A DNA stretch of 64,000 nt, taken from contig CACYQX010000009.1 in assembly GCA_902776725.1 (NCBI GenBank), forward strand, positions 1 through 64,000, read 5' to 3'. The position numbers were made by a program, and so were the translations under genes. The notes below the pieces were generated by a model. It was not told the DNA's origin, did not search any database, and saw only the letters and a program-made list of their open reading frames with translations. Shown here piece after piece: positions 1 to 10,065 of the stretch. This DNA is from an uncultured Eubacteriales bacterium. GTDB lineage: Bacteria; Bacillota; Clostridia; Peptostreptococcales; Anaerovoracaceae. How positions within the stretch are numbered: the first letter of the stretch is position 1; each line of letters begins with the position of its first letter.

Positions 1-184
1 ACCCTTCTGCCTCCATCCTCATAACAGAGCTCATCTTGTCATAATAGACGTATTCCTCAGATTCAGTCACAACTATCAACCTTCGCCCGTCCTTCAATAC
101 ATACATGATTTCAAAGGCATCCACCCTTGTAACCCTCTTTTGATTTTTGACAACCAAAAACTTCTCTTCAACTCTCTGCTCCAT
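1..184 (-). CDS. LytTR-type DNA-binding protein, N-terminal fragment
   Basis: Only the first 61 codons lie in the window; the gene runs off the left edge. The start ATG (184-182) follows a GAAAGGAAGG ribosome binding site. The visible peptide has the pattern of a LytTR domain: a short basic start, a VTRVDAFEIMYV strand, then DGRRLIVVT and EEYVYYDKM. LytTR domains bind DNA as beta-strand regulators. No receiver domain precedes it, so it may be a small stand-alone LytTR regulator. No separate promoter is clear between the polC terminator and this gene. The family call rests on a partial domain. Confidence 0.55.
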   Translation of the reverse strand, partial: MEQRVEEKFLVVKNQKRVTRVDAFEIMYVLKDGRRLIVVTESEEYVYYDKMSSVMRMEAEG

Positions 185-202
185 GATTTCCTTCCTTTCA
201 TT

Positions 203-239
203 AAAAAACGGGTGCTGCACTTATTTGCAGTACCCGTTT
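203..239 (-). terminator. Intrinsic terminator after polC
   Basis: Minus-strand stem AACGGGTACTGCA (238-226) pairs with TGCAGCACCCGTT (219-207) with one mismatch and is followed by a T run (208-203). It closes the pyrH-to-polC operon. Confidence 0.88.
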
Positions 240-249
240 CCAACGAAAC

Positions 250-3200
250 TTAGAAAAAGCTGACTTGATCAGTCTCCGGAAGCCCGTCAAATACTCCATA
301 GCCCTTCAACGCCTCTACGGCCGTCTTATTGATCCTGGCTCTCGATATCGCATCTTCCAGGGTAAAGAATGGCTTATCCTCATAAGCTTCATAAATAGCA
401 TTTGCCGCCGCAAGTCCTACGCCCTCAAGAGCCACATAAGGAAGCCTCAGTGAATTGCCTTCTACTCTAAAGCGCCTCGCATGCGATGCTCCCAGTTTTG
501 GCGGTTTAAAATCATATCCCCTCGCATACATTTCATATGCCACCTCACAGCATTTGAGCGTGCGCTTATCCTTGTCCGTACTCTCTTCCTTCTGTTCCGT
601 CATTATGACTTCATCTTCCGAAGAGTCGTCCACATCGCCGTGGTTCCTTATCCTTCTCACCACGTCATAGCACGCGCCGGGCCCCTTTAAGATTATTTCG
701 GGATCAAAGCCGCTTGCGTTTTCCGTAAAGTATGCGGCATAGAATGCCTGTGGATAATACACCTTATACCAGGACATTCTGAAACTGTTTATTACATATG
801 CCGCCGCATGCGCCCTTGGGAACATATACTTGATCTTGTCGCATGAATCGATATACCATTCCGGTACATCATGAGACCTCATAAGTGCCTTTTGGTCTTC
901 ATTCAGGAATTTGTCCTTCTTTCTGACCGTTTCCATAATCGAGAACGCGTCGATATTTTTTAGGCCCTTAAGCATCAGATAGTTCATTATGTCGTCACGA
1001 GTGGATATTACCTCGTTCATGCTCGCAACGCCGCTGTTAACATATTCTTGGGCATTGTTCTGCCATACGTCTTCTCCGTGTGAGAAGCCCGCTATTCTGA
1101 CGAGATCACCGATTTTCTTCGGCTTAATTTCCTGGAGCATGCCTCTTACAAATGAAGTTCCAAACTCAGGTATACCGTATGTTCCGTCCGTGAACTGATA
1201 TTCCGGATCCTTTATGTCAAGAGCCTCCGGTCCGCTGAATATGCTTATGACCTTTTGGTCATTCATATCGATATCTATCGGATTCACGCCCGTCATCTCA
1301 TATAGATATCGCTGCATCGTAGGCCCGGTATGTCCGAGTATATCCAGCTTAAGCAGATTCTTCTCTATCTTATGATAATCAAAATGAGTCGTTATTATAT
1401 CGATATCCTTGTTTGCCGGATGCTGAATAGGACAGAACTCGTAGATTTCGCGATCGTCAGGAACAATTACCATGCCCCCCGGATGCTGTCCCGTCGTACT
1501 CTTTACACCCATGCAGCCCATTGCCAATCGCTTTTCTTCATACTTCGGGAATTCGTCCTCGGTAATCTCGCAGTATTTCCTGAGATAGCGATACGCGGTC
1601 TTTTCTTCAAGTTTGGATACTGTGCCAGCCTTAAAAATATTCTTGGCGCCAAATATTTGTTCAACATATTTATGAGCGGTAGCCTGATACTGACCCGCAA
1701 AATTGAGGTCGATATCCGGCTCCTTGGTTCCGTCAAATCCCAGGAAGGTCGCAAAGGGTATCGTATAACCGTCCCTGGTCATCTCCGTTCCGCATTCCGG
1801 ACAATTCTTTGGCGGCATATCAACTCCGCAATCATATTGGCTTCGGTCTCCAAATTCAAAATGCTTGCACTTTGGACATACATAATGCGGATCCAATGGG
1901 TTAACCTCGGTTACCCCCGCCATAGTTGCGGCAAAGGACGATCCAACGGATCCTCTTGATCCAACAGGATACCCATCCGAACGCGATTTGTTTATGAGCA
2001 TCTGTGCCGATACGTACATTACGGAATAATCGTTTCCGATTATGGAGTCAAGCTCAGTGTTTAGTCTTTCTTCAATCTGCGGAGGCAGATTCTCTCCATA
2101 GAGTTCGTGAGCGTGTTTCATGCAACTCTCTCTCAGAATCTTATCCGCGTTAGGAATGGTGGGTGGACATTTCTCATCGGGAACCGGTTTTATTCCTTCA
2201 TCAATCATATCCGCAATTTTGTTTGTGTTTTCGACTACGACACGGTATGCCAGATCCTCCCCAAGATACGAAAACTCCTCGAGCATTTCTTCTGTAGTCC
2301 TTAAATAAAGGCCCTCTCCGTTTTCGGCATCCTCAAACCCCATGCCGCTCATAATTATATTTCTGTATATGGCAGATTCAGGTTCATCATAATGGGCATC
2401 GGTTGTTGCGACAGTGAGTTTTCCGAGACGATCTCCACAGGCGATTACCCTTCTGTTGAAATCCCTGAGTTCCTCCCTGCTGTTCACCTGACCTTTGTTG
2501 ATCATGAACTGGTTATTTATTAATGGCTGGATTTCCAAATAGTCATAGAATGAAGCGATTCTATCAACTTCTTCGTCGCTCCTTCCTTCCGCAATTGCAC
2601 GATAAACCTCACCCGCTTCGCATGCCGATCCGATTATTATTCCGTCCCTATGCTTCTGAATGACAGACTTTGGAAGTCTCGGTCTCTTGTAGAAATAATC
2701 AAGATGCGATGTCGAAACGAGTTTATATAAGTTTTTGACACCTTCCTGGGTCGAAGCCAGGAGAATTATATGGTAGGTAGGATTCTTTTTGTAATCTATG
2801 CTTCCGTCTTCCGCTATACAATCCGAATCATCAAAAACATAGCCTTCCATACCGTATATGACCTTAACTCCGGTTTTCTTGGCCATACTTGCGGCATCGG
2901 GGAAGCTCTGAACGACTCCGTGATCGGTGATTGCAACCGCGGGTTGTCCCCATTCCGACGCCAGCCCAACAATGGTCTCGACGTCATTAAGTCCATCGAG
3001 ACGACTCATCTTGGTATGACAATGGAGCTCAACCCTGTGCTTTCCCGGGTAGTTATCCTCTCGCTTTGAAACACAACCTTTCTCAATAGCGTCTATCATG
3101 ATGATCAGGGCATTTTCATATCTGTCAATCTCAGGCTGTCCCTTGACCTTAATATAGTCGCCTATGGAAACATTAGCCTCTATCTCATCCCATTTCTTTT

Positions 3201-3822
3201 GCGAAATAAAAGTCTTCAAACAAATGCTGCTGGACTTGTCTGTTATATATAGAATGGCGATTACGCTACCGCTCTTTATTACCTTTGACTCCATATTGAA
3301 TACGACGCCTCCGGTAACCACGGTTTCCGCTTCCGGGCTTATCTCGGAGATTGGAAGCGGTTCCTCCGGAATGGCTTTGCCGCCCATAACGGCTTTGCCT
3401 ATGACCGGCAGCTCCCTGGCACGCTGTATGGATTTTTTCCTGCGCCATGCCGCATTCTTTTTTTTCTTTTCTTCGGCCTTTTCTTTTTCCTGTCTTCTCT
3501 TTGCCGCTATATTCTCAGCCCGGTCGTTATCGTCAACTTCGATTGTCTCCGGCTCATCTATAACTTCCGGCGCGTCTATCGTTTCAGACTTTATATATTC
3601 GTAACGAAAATCAACGCCCTTTAGAGAAGGCAACTTTTCCATTATGGCTTCTCTTATCCTGGCCTCACTCTTTTCGGGCACAAGAAAATTGAGAGCAATG
3701 CTAATTTCAAGAACGCTCTCATCTTTTCTTATCACGGCGTCTTTTACATCGAGCCTCGGCTCTTCGTTCATCGCCTCCGATATTTCATTCCACTCAATAT
3801 ATTTATCAAATAGTTCGCGCAT
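250..3822 (-). CDS. polC: DNA polymerase III PolC-type, lacking the exonuclease domain
   Basis: Replicative DNA polymerase of Bacillota, 1190 residues. Order: N-terminal domain (1-80), Glu/Lys-rich linker (about 80-135), OB domain (about 172-255), PHP domain beginning at ELHCHT (H267, H269) with ITDHG near 298, polymerase core with catalytic PDIDLNF at 702-708, Cys pairs near 649-677, and a C-terminal QVSFF beta-clamp motif. PolC proteins are usually about 1430-1460 residues because a DnaQ-like proofreading exonuclease is inserted in the PHP domain. Here the chain goes from YGMEGYVFDD (323-332) almost straight to PTYHIILLAS (348-357), and no DVETTG-type motif occurs anywhere. The rest of the enzyme looks intact. 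It is the last gene of the pyrH operon; its ATG overlaps the ispG stop by one base. Confidence 0.97.
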   Translation of the reverse strand: MRELFDKYIEWNEISEAMNEEPRLDVKDAVIRKDESVLEISIALNFLVPEKSEARIREAIMEKLPSLKGVDFRYEYIKSETIDAPEVIDEPETIEVDDNDRAENIAAKRRQEKEKAEEKKKKNAAWRRKKSIQRARELPVIGKAVMGGKAIPEEPLPISEISPEAETVVTGGVVFNMESKVIKSGSVIAILYITDKSSSICLKTFISQKKWDEIEANVSIGDYIKVKGQPEIDRYENALIIMIDAIEKGCVSKREDNYPGKHRVELHCHTKMSRLDGLNDVETIVGLASEWGQPAVAITDHGVVQSFPDAASMAKKTGVKVIYGMEGYVFDDSDCIAEDGSIDYKKNPTYHIILLASTQEGVKNLYKLVSTSHLDYFYKRPRLPKSVIQKHRDGIIIGSACEAGEVYRAIAEGRSDEEVDRIASFYDYLEIQPLINNQFMINKGQVNSREELRDFNRRVIACGDRLGKLTVATTDAHYDEPESAIYRNIIMSGMGFEDAENGEGLYLRTTEEMLEEFSYLGEDLAYRVVVENTNKIADMIDEGIKPVPDEKCPPTIPNADKILRESCMKHAHELYGENLPPQIEERLNTELDSIIGNDYSVMYVSAQMLINKSRSDGYPVGSRGSVGSSFAATMAGVTEVNPLDPHYVCPKCKHFEFGDRSQYDCGVDMPPKNCPECGTEMTRDGYTIPFATFLGFDGTKEPDIDLNFAGQYQATAHKYVEQIFGAKNIFKAGTVSKLEEKTAYRYLRKYCEITEDEFPKYEEKRLAMGCMGVKSTTGQHPGGMVIVPDDREIYEFCPIQHPANKDIDIITTHFDYHKIEKNLLKLDILGHTGPTMQRYLYEMTGVNPIDIDMNDQKVISIFSGPEALDIKDPEYQFTDGTYGIPEFGTSFVRGMLQEIKPKKIGDLVRIAGFSHGEDVWQNNAQEYVNSGVASMNEVISTRDDIMNYLMLKGLKNIDAFSIMETVRKKDKFLNEDQKALMRSHDVPEWYIDSCDKIKYMFPRAHAAAYVINSFRMSWYKVYYPQAFYAAYFTENASGFDPEIILKGPGACYDVVRRIRNHGDVDDSSEDEVIMTEQKEESTDKDKRTLKCCEVAYEMYARGYDFKPPKLGASHARRFRVEGNSLRLPYVALEGVGLAAANAIYEAYEDKPFFTLEDAISRARINKTAVEALKGYGVFDGLPETDQVSFF

Positions 3823-4895
3823 TATCGGTTAGTCTCAATTCCCTCTTTTTTAATCAATTCGATAAACTCTTCCAAAAGAACGTCTTCCGAGACGCTTTTT
3901 ATAATCTCTCCCTTTGAAAATATAATGCCCTTTCCATCGCCGCCGGCAATTCCGTAATCGGCACCTTTGGCTTCTCCCGGGCCATTTACGGCGCAACCCA
4001 TGACGGCGATCTTAAGTCCCTTCTTAAGACCATCTATCTTTGACAGTTCCTCATCGACGTTTTCCGCAAGGCTTTCGAGATCAATCTTTGTTCTTCCGCA
4101 TGTCGGACACGATACCAAATCATAGGCACTCTGCCTCATACCCACGGTTTCCAAAAGCTCCTTCGCAAACAGCACTTCATTTACGGGGCTTGACGTGAGA
4201 GATACGCGCATAGTATCTCCTATTCCCTCCAAGAGGAGCGCACCTATTCCCACGGCAGATTTTAGTTTTCCGCGACGTATGGTCCCGGCCTCCGTGACGC
4301 CGATATGAATCGGATGGTTCGTCTTCTCCGCCAAAATCCTGTGTGCCTCATAGTTCATCACCACATCAGATGACTTTAGCGAGACCACGAGATTGTCATA
4401 GTCCATATCTTCTATAATCTTTAGATTGTTTATTGCGCTTTCGGCAAGACCTTCCGCCGTAACGCCCGAATACTTCTCAAGTATATCTTTCTCCAAAGAA
4501 CCCGAGTTTACACCCACCCTTATCGGTATTCCTGCGGCCTTTGCCTCTTTTACGACGGCACGCACGTTTTCTATGTCACCAATATTTCCGGGATTGATTC
4601 TTATCTTGTCTGCACCCGCGAGAATCGCTTCTATCGCGAGCCTATGATCAAAATGAATGTCCGCGACTATCGGAAGTTTAGCTTCTTTCTTTACCTCAGC
4701 AAGAGTTTTTGCCGATTCAATATCCGGAATTGCTATTCTTACAATCTGACAACCCGCATCTTCAAGCTCCGAAATCTGCCCAAGGAGCGCATTCTTATCC
4801 TGCGAACTCACATTGGTCATCGATTGGATCGCTATAGGCTCTCCTCCGCCGATAACGACGCCGCCTATATCTACTTTTTTTGTGGTCCTTCTCAT
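3822..4895 (-). CDS. ispG: 4-hydroxy-3-methylbut-2-en-1-yl diphosphate synthase (flavodoxin/ferredoxin)
   Basis: Iron-sulfur enzyme of the MEP isoprenoid pathway that converts MEcPP to HMBPP. The 357-residue length fits the compact bacterial form. An N-terminal TIM-barrel (GGGEPIAIQSMTN, then ADIHFDHRLA and RINPGNIG) is followed by a C-terminal domain with the 4Fe-4S ligands in SCPTCGRTK and MGCAVNGPGEAK, including the Glu ligand. It lies between rseP and polC, a common place in Clostridia, and upstream dxr supplies an earlier step of the pathway. Its stop overlaps the polC start (TAATG). Confidence 0.97.
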   Translation of the reverse strand: MRRTTKKVDIGGVVIGGGEPIAIQSMTNVSSQDKNALLGQISELEDAGCQIVRIAIPDIESAKTLAEVKKEAKLPIVADIHFDHRLAIEAILAGADKIRINPGNIGDIENVRAVVKEAKAAGIPIRVGVNSGSLEKDILEKYSGVTAEGLAESAINNLKIIEDMDYDNLVVSLKSSDVVMNYEAHRILAEKTNHPIHIGVTEAGTIRRGKLKSAVGIGALLLEGIGDTMRVSLTSSPVNEVLFAKELLETVGMRQSAYDLVSCPTCGRTKIDLESLAENVDEELSKIDGLKKGLKIAVMGCAVNGPGEAKGADYGIAGGDGKGIIFSKGEIIKSVSEDVLLEEFIELIKKEGIETNR

Positions 4896-4903
4896 GAGCT
4901 CAC

Positions 4904-5920
4904 CTATCTTCCAAAGAGTTTCAGAATGTCGCTTCCGGTTACTATGATTGCAAGTCCGATCAAAAATGCCATTCCTATCATATGAACAATGCCCTCGGCC
5001 TTGTCGCTGATAGCTTTTCCGGTTATCGCTCTTATGATTACAAAAATTATTCTTCCGCCATCCAATGCCGGGAACGGAAGCAGATTAAATATCGCGAGGT
5101 TCACGCTTATCATCGCGACAAGGTATAGATAGTACATAAATCCGTACGAAGAAGTCTCTTCTACCGCCATTGCGATTCCAACAGGACCGCTAACCTGCTC
5201 CAAAACATTTTCCGAATGAATAAGATCTCTTAGCGACCTAAAGATGGTGGTGAACATTTCCCCCGTGGCGATTGCCGCAGACTTGATGGCCGTACCGGGC
5301 TTATGACTTATCTCAGCCTCGATACCCACCATTCTTCTTCCTTCTTCGTTAACCATCGGAAGCATCGAGAAAGTCAACTTCTCGCTTCCGCGCTTAACAG
5401 TAATATCGACCGGCTCATCTTTTTCCATCACGATATCGAGAGCATTTATTACATCACTCCATGTGTCGGTCTCATATTCCTCTACGGCGATTACAACGTC
5501 GCCCGCTCTGATTCCGGCAAGTTCCGCCGGACCACCCGGAGTCACGCCCGCAAGTGTATTGGTTATAATTCCTCCGATACCGGAAACAAATATCATCACA
5601 ACAAAGGCGATAAATATATTCATCGCAGCACCCGCAAGGAGAATAAGTATCTTCTGCCAACCTCTTTTGTTGTTAAATGCCCGCGGATTGTCTCCGGCTT
5701 CTTCGGTGTCTTCGCCTTCCATTGCGCAGAATCCACCTACAGGAATTGCCCTGATTGAATACTGGGTTTCCTTACCCTGCTTTTTAAAGATAACCGGCCC
5801 CATTCCGAACGAAAACTCGTTTACCTGAACATCGCAAAGTCTCGCAACGATAAAATGCCCGAGTTCGTGCGGAAAGATAAGGAGAACAAAAAGAACAACC
5901 ATCAGTAATATCGTAGTCAT
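4904..5920 (-). CDS. rseP: RIP metalloprotease RseP (site-2 protease)
   Basis: Membrane zinc protease that cleaves substrates inside the bilayer (anti-sigma factors and signal-peptide remnants in other bacteria). Visible marks are HELGH in the first transmembrane segment, the FSFGMGP strand, a PDZ domain in the middle (AGVTPGGPAELAGIRAGDVV), and the second active-site motif with LDGGR near the C terminus. I place the start at ATG 5920 because AAAGGAGGAGAAAA directly precedes it; the frame stays open 15 codons further upstream, but that stretch lies inside dxr. ATG overlaps the dxr stop (ATGA), so translation is probably coupled. Predicted length is 338 residues. Confidence 0.95.
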   Translation of the reverse strand: MTTILLMVVLFVLLIFPHELGHFIVARLCDVQVNEFSFGMGPVIFKKQGKETQYSIRAIPVGGFCAMEGEDTEEAGDNPRAFNNKRGWQKILILLAGAAMNIFIAFVVMIFVSGIGGIITNTLAGVTPGGPAELAGIRAGDVVIAVEEYETDTWSDVINALDIVMEKDEPVDITVKRGSEKLTFSMLPMVNEEGRRMVGIEAEISHKPGTAIKSAAIATGEMFTTIFRSLRDLIHSENVLEQVSGPVGIAMAVEETSSYGFMYYLYLVAMISVNLAIFNLLPFPALDGGRIIFVIIRAITGKAISDKAEGIVHMIGMAFLIGLAIIVTGSDILKLFGR

Positions 5921-7098
5921 TTTTCTCCTCCTTTCGCTATCTCGACAGCTTTGTTTCTCGCCCAAATATCCGCAGCGAGAACTCTATCCAATGTCAATTC
6001 ATCTTCAACAAATACAACGTCCGAATCCGCGTGAAGCTTCATAACCTTCTCTATCGTATCCTGAATATCCGTAAATCCAATTTCTTCTTTCAGGAAGAGA
6101 TCGACGAGAACTTCGTTCGCCCCGTTCATCACTGCGGGATATGTGCCTCCGAGCTTTGATGATTCAATCGCAAGAGCGAGACATTTAAACACTTTCATAT
6201 CCGGCTTTTCAAAAGTTAAAGCGGAAGCCTTACCGAAAAAGTCTAGGGGTTCTCCTCCCAAAGCAATTCTATCGGGATATCCGAGTGCGTAGCTTATCGG
6301 CATCTTCATATCCGGAGTTCCCATCTGTCCGATAACGGCATTATCATAGAATTCAACCGCTGAATGAAGAATGCTCTGCGGATGAACAAGAACCTCTATA
6401 TCATCTATATCCACACCAAAGAGCCATTTGGCCTCTATGACCTCAAGCCCCTTATTCATCATCGTAGCCGAGTCTATGGTTATCTTTTGACCCATTGTCC
6501 AATTTGGGTGTTTGAGTGCATCTTGGGCCTTGACGTTCTTTAAGTCTTCAAGCGAGCAACCTCTGAACGGACCGCCGGATGCCGTAAGAAGAATCTTTTT
6601 TATGGGATTATTCTTGTTACCCTGAAGCGATTGGAAGATTGCGCTATGCTCGCTATCCACAGGAAGGAGCTTAACACCTCTTTCCTTTACGGCGTTCATA
6701 ACAAGCGCACCGCCGGCAACCAAGGTTTCTTTGTTGGCCAGCGCAATATCATGCCCTGATTCTATAGCATTGAGCGTAGGCACGAGTCCTCTCATTCCCA
6801 TGAGAGAATTGAGAACGATATCGCAGTCTTCTTTTACGATTTCAGCTTGAGCATCTTCGCCCGAAAGAACCTTAACGGGCGAGCCTTCTCCCAGTAGTGT
6901 TTTAAGCTCGTCGGCCTTTTCGGTATCGGATATAGCAACTACGCGCGGCCTAAACTCTTCAATCTGTCTTAGAAGCAAATCTATTTTTGATCCGCACGAA
7001 AGACCGACAACGGAAAACATATTCGGATTGTCTCTGATGACATCCAAACCCTGCGTCCCTATTGATCCTGTACTTCCTAGAATGATTACCTTTTTCAT
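5917..7098 (-). CDS. dxr: 1-deoxy-D-xylulose 5-phosphate reductoisomerase
   Basis: Converts DXP to MEP with NADPH, the first committed step of the MEP pathway. The N-terminal Rossmann motif GSTGSIGTQ begins at about residue 8. The substrate and metal site is visible as VDSEHSAIFQ, TASGGPFRG and the NKGLEVIEA motif. Length 393 is normal. It overlaps cdsA and rseP by four bases on either side, so the three are read as one unit. Confidence 0.98.
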   Translation of the reverse strand: MKKVIILGSTGSIGTQGLDVIRDNPNMFSVVGLSCGSKIDLLLRQIEEFRPRVVAISDTEKADELKTLLGEGSPVKVLSGEDAQAEIVKEDCDIVLNSLMGMRGLVPTLNAIESGHDIALANKETLVAGGALVMNAVKERGVKLLPVDSEHSAIFQSLQGNKNNPIKKILLTASGGPFRGCSLEDLKNVKAQDALKHPNWTMGQKITIDSATMMNKGLEVIEAKWLFGVDIDDIEVLVHPQSILHSAVEFYDNAVIGQMGTPDMKMPISYALGYPDRIALGGEPLDFFGKASALTFEKPDMKVFKCLALAIESSKLGGTYPAVMNGANEVLVDLFLKEEIGFTDIQDTIEKVMKLHADSDVVFVEDELTLDRVLAADIWARNKAVEIAKGGEK

Positions 7099-7901
7099 TT
7101 TGCGACAATATCCATCGTATTACTTAATACCAATACCAGATAATAATAGATTGCGGGTGCGGCAAAGAGAATGCTGTCGAATCTGTCCAAGATACCTCCG
7201 TGTCCCGGAATGAGATTGCCGTAATCCTTGATCCCCATCTTGCGTTTAAATGCAGACGCCGTTAAATCTCCGAATTGCGACATAACAGATCCTATTATGC
7301 TCATAAGGATTATATGCGGAAAGATTGGAATCTTGAAAATAAGACCAAAGATTATTCCAAGAACAAGAGCTCCGGCAACTCCACCTATGGCGCCTTCTAT
7401 GGTCTTCTTTGGTGAAAGGTTGGGACATAGCTTATGCTTTCCCAAATAATAACCCGTAAAGTACGCAGCGATGTCTGTACCAAAGGCAACTATCACCACC
7501 ATCCATACAAGAATGCCAAGCGCCGTCCAGCTTATCATAACCATATGATATGAGAGGAACCCGACATAGACAATTCCAAGAAGTGTCGCAAGAGCATCTT
7601 CAATTTTGTGCTTGTCTATAGCAAAGATCGATACTCCCGAACAAACAACCGCTAGAACTATCCACGCAAGAAACATCTCCGGCTTTCTAAGTGTTGGATA
7701 ACCAAATACATAAAGTAGAATAAGCATACCCCATGCAACAAAGATATTCGGGTGGATATCTATCTTCTTAAAGCCCTCAAACAATTCGTAGATTCCGACA
7801 GCTCCAATCAAGAAACTCGCAACCATAAGCGGAATACCTTTGAAATAAAGCACTATCAGAAGCGGCGCCATTATAAGTCCCGATATTATTCTGGTCTTCA
7901 T
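7095..7901 (-). CDS. cdsA: Phosphatidate cytidylyltransferase
   Basis: Integral membrane enzyme that makes CDP-diacylglycerol from CTP and phosphatidate for phospholipid synthesis. Multiple hydrophobic helices span the 268-residue protein. The family signature near the C terminus is clear: SPKKTIEGAIGG, then GDLTASAFKRKMGIKDYG and GHGGILDRFDS. Start ATG overlaps the uppS stop by one base (TAATG) and its own stop overlaps the dxr start by four bases. Confidence 0.97.
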   Translation of the reverse strand: MKTRIISGLIMAPLLIVLYFKGIPLMVASFLIGAVGIYELFEGFKKIDIHPNIFVAWGMLILLYVFGYPTLRKPEMFLAWIVLAVVCSGVSIFAIDKHKIEDALATLLGIVYVGFLSYHMVMISWTALGILVWMVVIVAFGTDIAAYFTGYYLGKHKLCPNLSPKKTIEGAIGGVAGALVLGIIFGLIFKIPIFPHIILMSIIGSVMSQFGDLTASAFKRKMGIKDYGNLIPGHGGILDRFDSILFAAPAIYYYLVLVLSNTMDIVAK

Positions 7902-8638
7902 TATTTGCGACCTCCAAATCTTCTCTCGCGGGTTCCGTAGCTTTCGATAATCTCCGTGAATTCTTCAGGAGTAAAATCCGGCCAAAGCGTGTCCGTAAAA
8001 GCGAACTCGCTATAGGCAATCTGCCAAAGCATGAAATTGGATATTCTTTCTTCGCCGCTCGTCCTTATAACGAGATCCGGATCAGGTACGTTTCCGTTTT
8101 CGTCACCCGAATAAAGCTTGCTCGACAATTCGTCCTCTGTGATTGGGTTGATTTCATCTCCCTCTTCCCGAGCACTCACCGCAAGCTCTACTCTCTCCGT
8201 CATCAGCTTGTTTACAGCCCTGAGTATCTCCGCCCTGCTGCCGTAATTGAGAGCAATGTTAAACTGCATTCCGGTATTGTTATCCGTCTCTCTCAAGGTC
8301 TTATCAAGGCTTTCCTTTGCGGCTTCCGGAATAATGGAATAGTCTCCAAAAACCCTGACCCTGACGTTTTCTTTGTTCAGTTCCTCAAGCTCGCTTGCAA
8401 CGTATTTTACAAGCAAACCAAATATCCCGCTCACTTCCTCCAGCGATCTCTTCCAGTTCTCCGTGGAAAAGGCGTAGACCGTGAGGTATTTTATCCCCAT
8501 GTCCGAAGCACATCTTACGATTTCTTTCATGGCAAGCATACCGGCATTGTGACCGGCAAGTCGCGGAAGCTTTTTATTCTTGGCCCAGCGGCCGTTTCCG
8601 TCCATGATGATTGCTACGTGCACGGGAAGGTTTTGCAT
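7901..8638 (-). CDS. uppS: Undecaprenyl diphosphate synthase (cis-prenyltransferase)
   Basis: Condenses isopentenyl diphosphate onto farnesyl diphosphate to make the C55 lipid carrier for cell-wall synthesis. The HVAIIMDGNGRWAK motif is near the N terminus, followed by YAFSTENWKR, and RTSGEERISNFMLWQ with EFAFTDTLWPDF near the C terminus. I chose ATG 8638, which has AGAGGTAGG just upstream, over ATG 8656, which lacks a ribosome binding site. The predicted 245 residues match the family. It consumes the isoprenoid units made by neighbouring dxr and ispG. Confidence 0.97.
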   Translation of the reverse strand: MQNLPVHVAIIMDGNGRWAKNKKLPRLAGHNAGMLAMKEIVRCASDMGIKYLTVYAFSTENWKRSLEEVSGIFGLLVKYVASELEELNKENVRVRVFGDYSIIPEAAKESLDKTLRETDNNTGMQFNIALNYGSRAEILRAVNKLMTERVELAVSAREEGDEINPITEDELSSKLYSGDENGNVPDPDLVIRTSGEERISNFMLWQIAYSEFAFTDTLWPDFTPEEFTEIIESYGTRERRFGGRK

Positions 8639-8720
8639 TTTCCTACCTCTTATCATAAAGATGGGGCTATCCCAAACGCGAGACAGCCCTCATTCAATTC
8701 CAAAGGATTAACTCCGGAAA

Positions 8721-9269
8721 CTAGACCTCCATTATCTCCTTTTCCTTTTCGGAAACAATCTTGTCTACGTCCTTTATAGCGGCTTCGATTACCTTTTCGA
8801 GATCGTCGAGTTCACCCTTTAAAGCATCTTCAGACATCTCGCCATCCTTCTGCTGCTTTTTGAGTTTGTCAACACCCTCACGTCTAAGGTTTCTTATTGC
8901 AACCTTTGTTTCCTCACCCATCTTCCTTACGGTCTTGGTGAGCTCAACTCTTCTTTCCTCTGTGAGTTGAGGGATTGCAAGCCTTACGTTCTTTCCGTCG
9001 TTGGACGGAGTAATTCCTATGTCCGCAATATTGATAGCCTTCTCGATATCCGGCACCGACTTTGGATCGAACGGCGCAATGAGCAGCGTCCTCGGATCCG
9101 GTGTTGAAATATTGGCTATATTCTTGAGCGGTGTAGGACTTCCGTAATAGTCAACAACCACTCTGTCCAGGAGGGCAGCATTTGCCCTTCCGGCTCTTAC
9201 CGTATTAAGATCAGCGCGGAGGACCTCTTTACTTTTGTCGATCCTCTCTTCCAAGCTCTTATTGGCCAT
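8721..9269 (-). CDS. frr: Ribosome recycling factor
   Basis: Splits post-termination ribosomes together with EF-G. The 182-residue protein has the typical RRF pattern: an N-terminal helix with TVRAGRANAALLD, the PLKNIANIS loop, and a long C-terminal helical bundle (RRVELTKTVRKMGEE, RNLRREGVDKLKK). It sits between pyrH and uppS in the canonical order. A hairpin without a T run lies between its stop and uppS. Confidence 0.98.
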   Translation of the reverse strand: MANKSLEERIDKSKEVLRADLNTVRAGRANAALLDRVVVDYYGSPTPLKNIANISTPDPRTLLIAPFDPKSVPDIEKAINIADIGITPSNDGKNVRLAIPQLTEERRVELTKTVRKMGEETKVAIRNLRREGVDKLKKQQKDGEMSEDALKGELDDLEKVIEAAIKDVDKIVSEKEKEIMEV

Positions 9270-9284
9270 AATGCACCTCCAAAT

Positions 9285-9992
<708 letters not shown>

Positions 9993-10023
9993 TTACCTCT
10001 TATCTTGTGATACGCTCCGTACG

Positions 10024-10053
10024 ATTATACCATATAGGGATGCTTCCCTTCAA
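10024..10053 (-). promoter_or_regulatory. Promoter of the pyrH-to-polC operon
   Basis: -35 TTGAAG (10053-10048), 18-base spacer, extended -10 TGGTATAAT ending at 10024. It lies between the barstar-fusion stop and pyrH. Confidence 0.75.
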
Positions 10054-10065
10054 CAAATATGACAA

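Noticed and set aside
250..3822. Frameshift as the reason for the missing PolC exonuclease
   Set aside because: The frame is open and in register across the gap, with normal PHP sequence on both sides, so a frameshift does not explain the gap.
8664..8689. Hairpin GGGCTGTC/GATAGCCC between frr and uppS
   Set aside because: The stem is real but no T run follows on either strand, so I do not call it a terminator. It may be a processing site.
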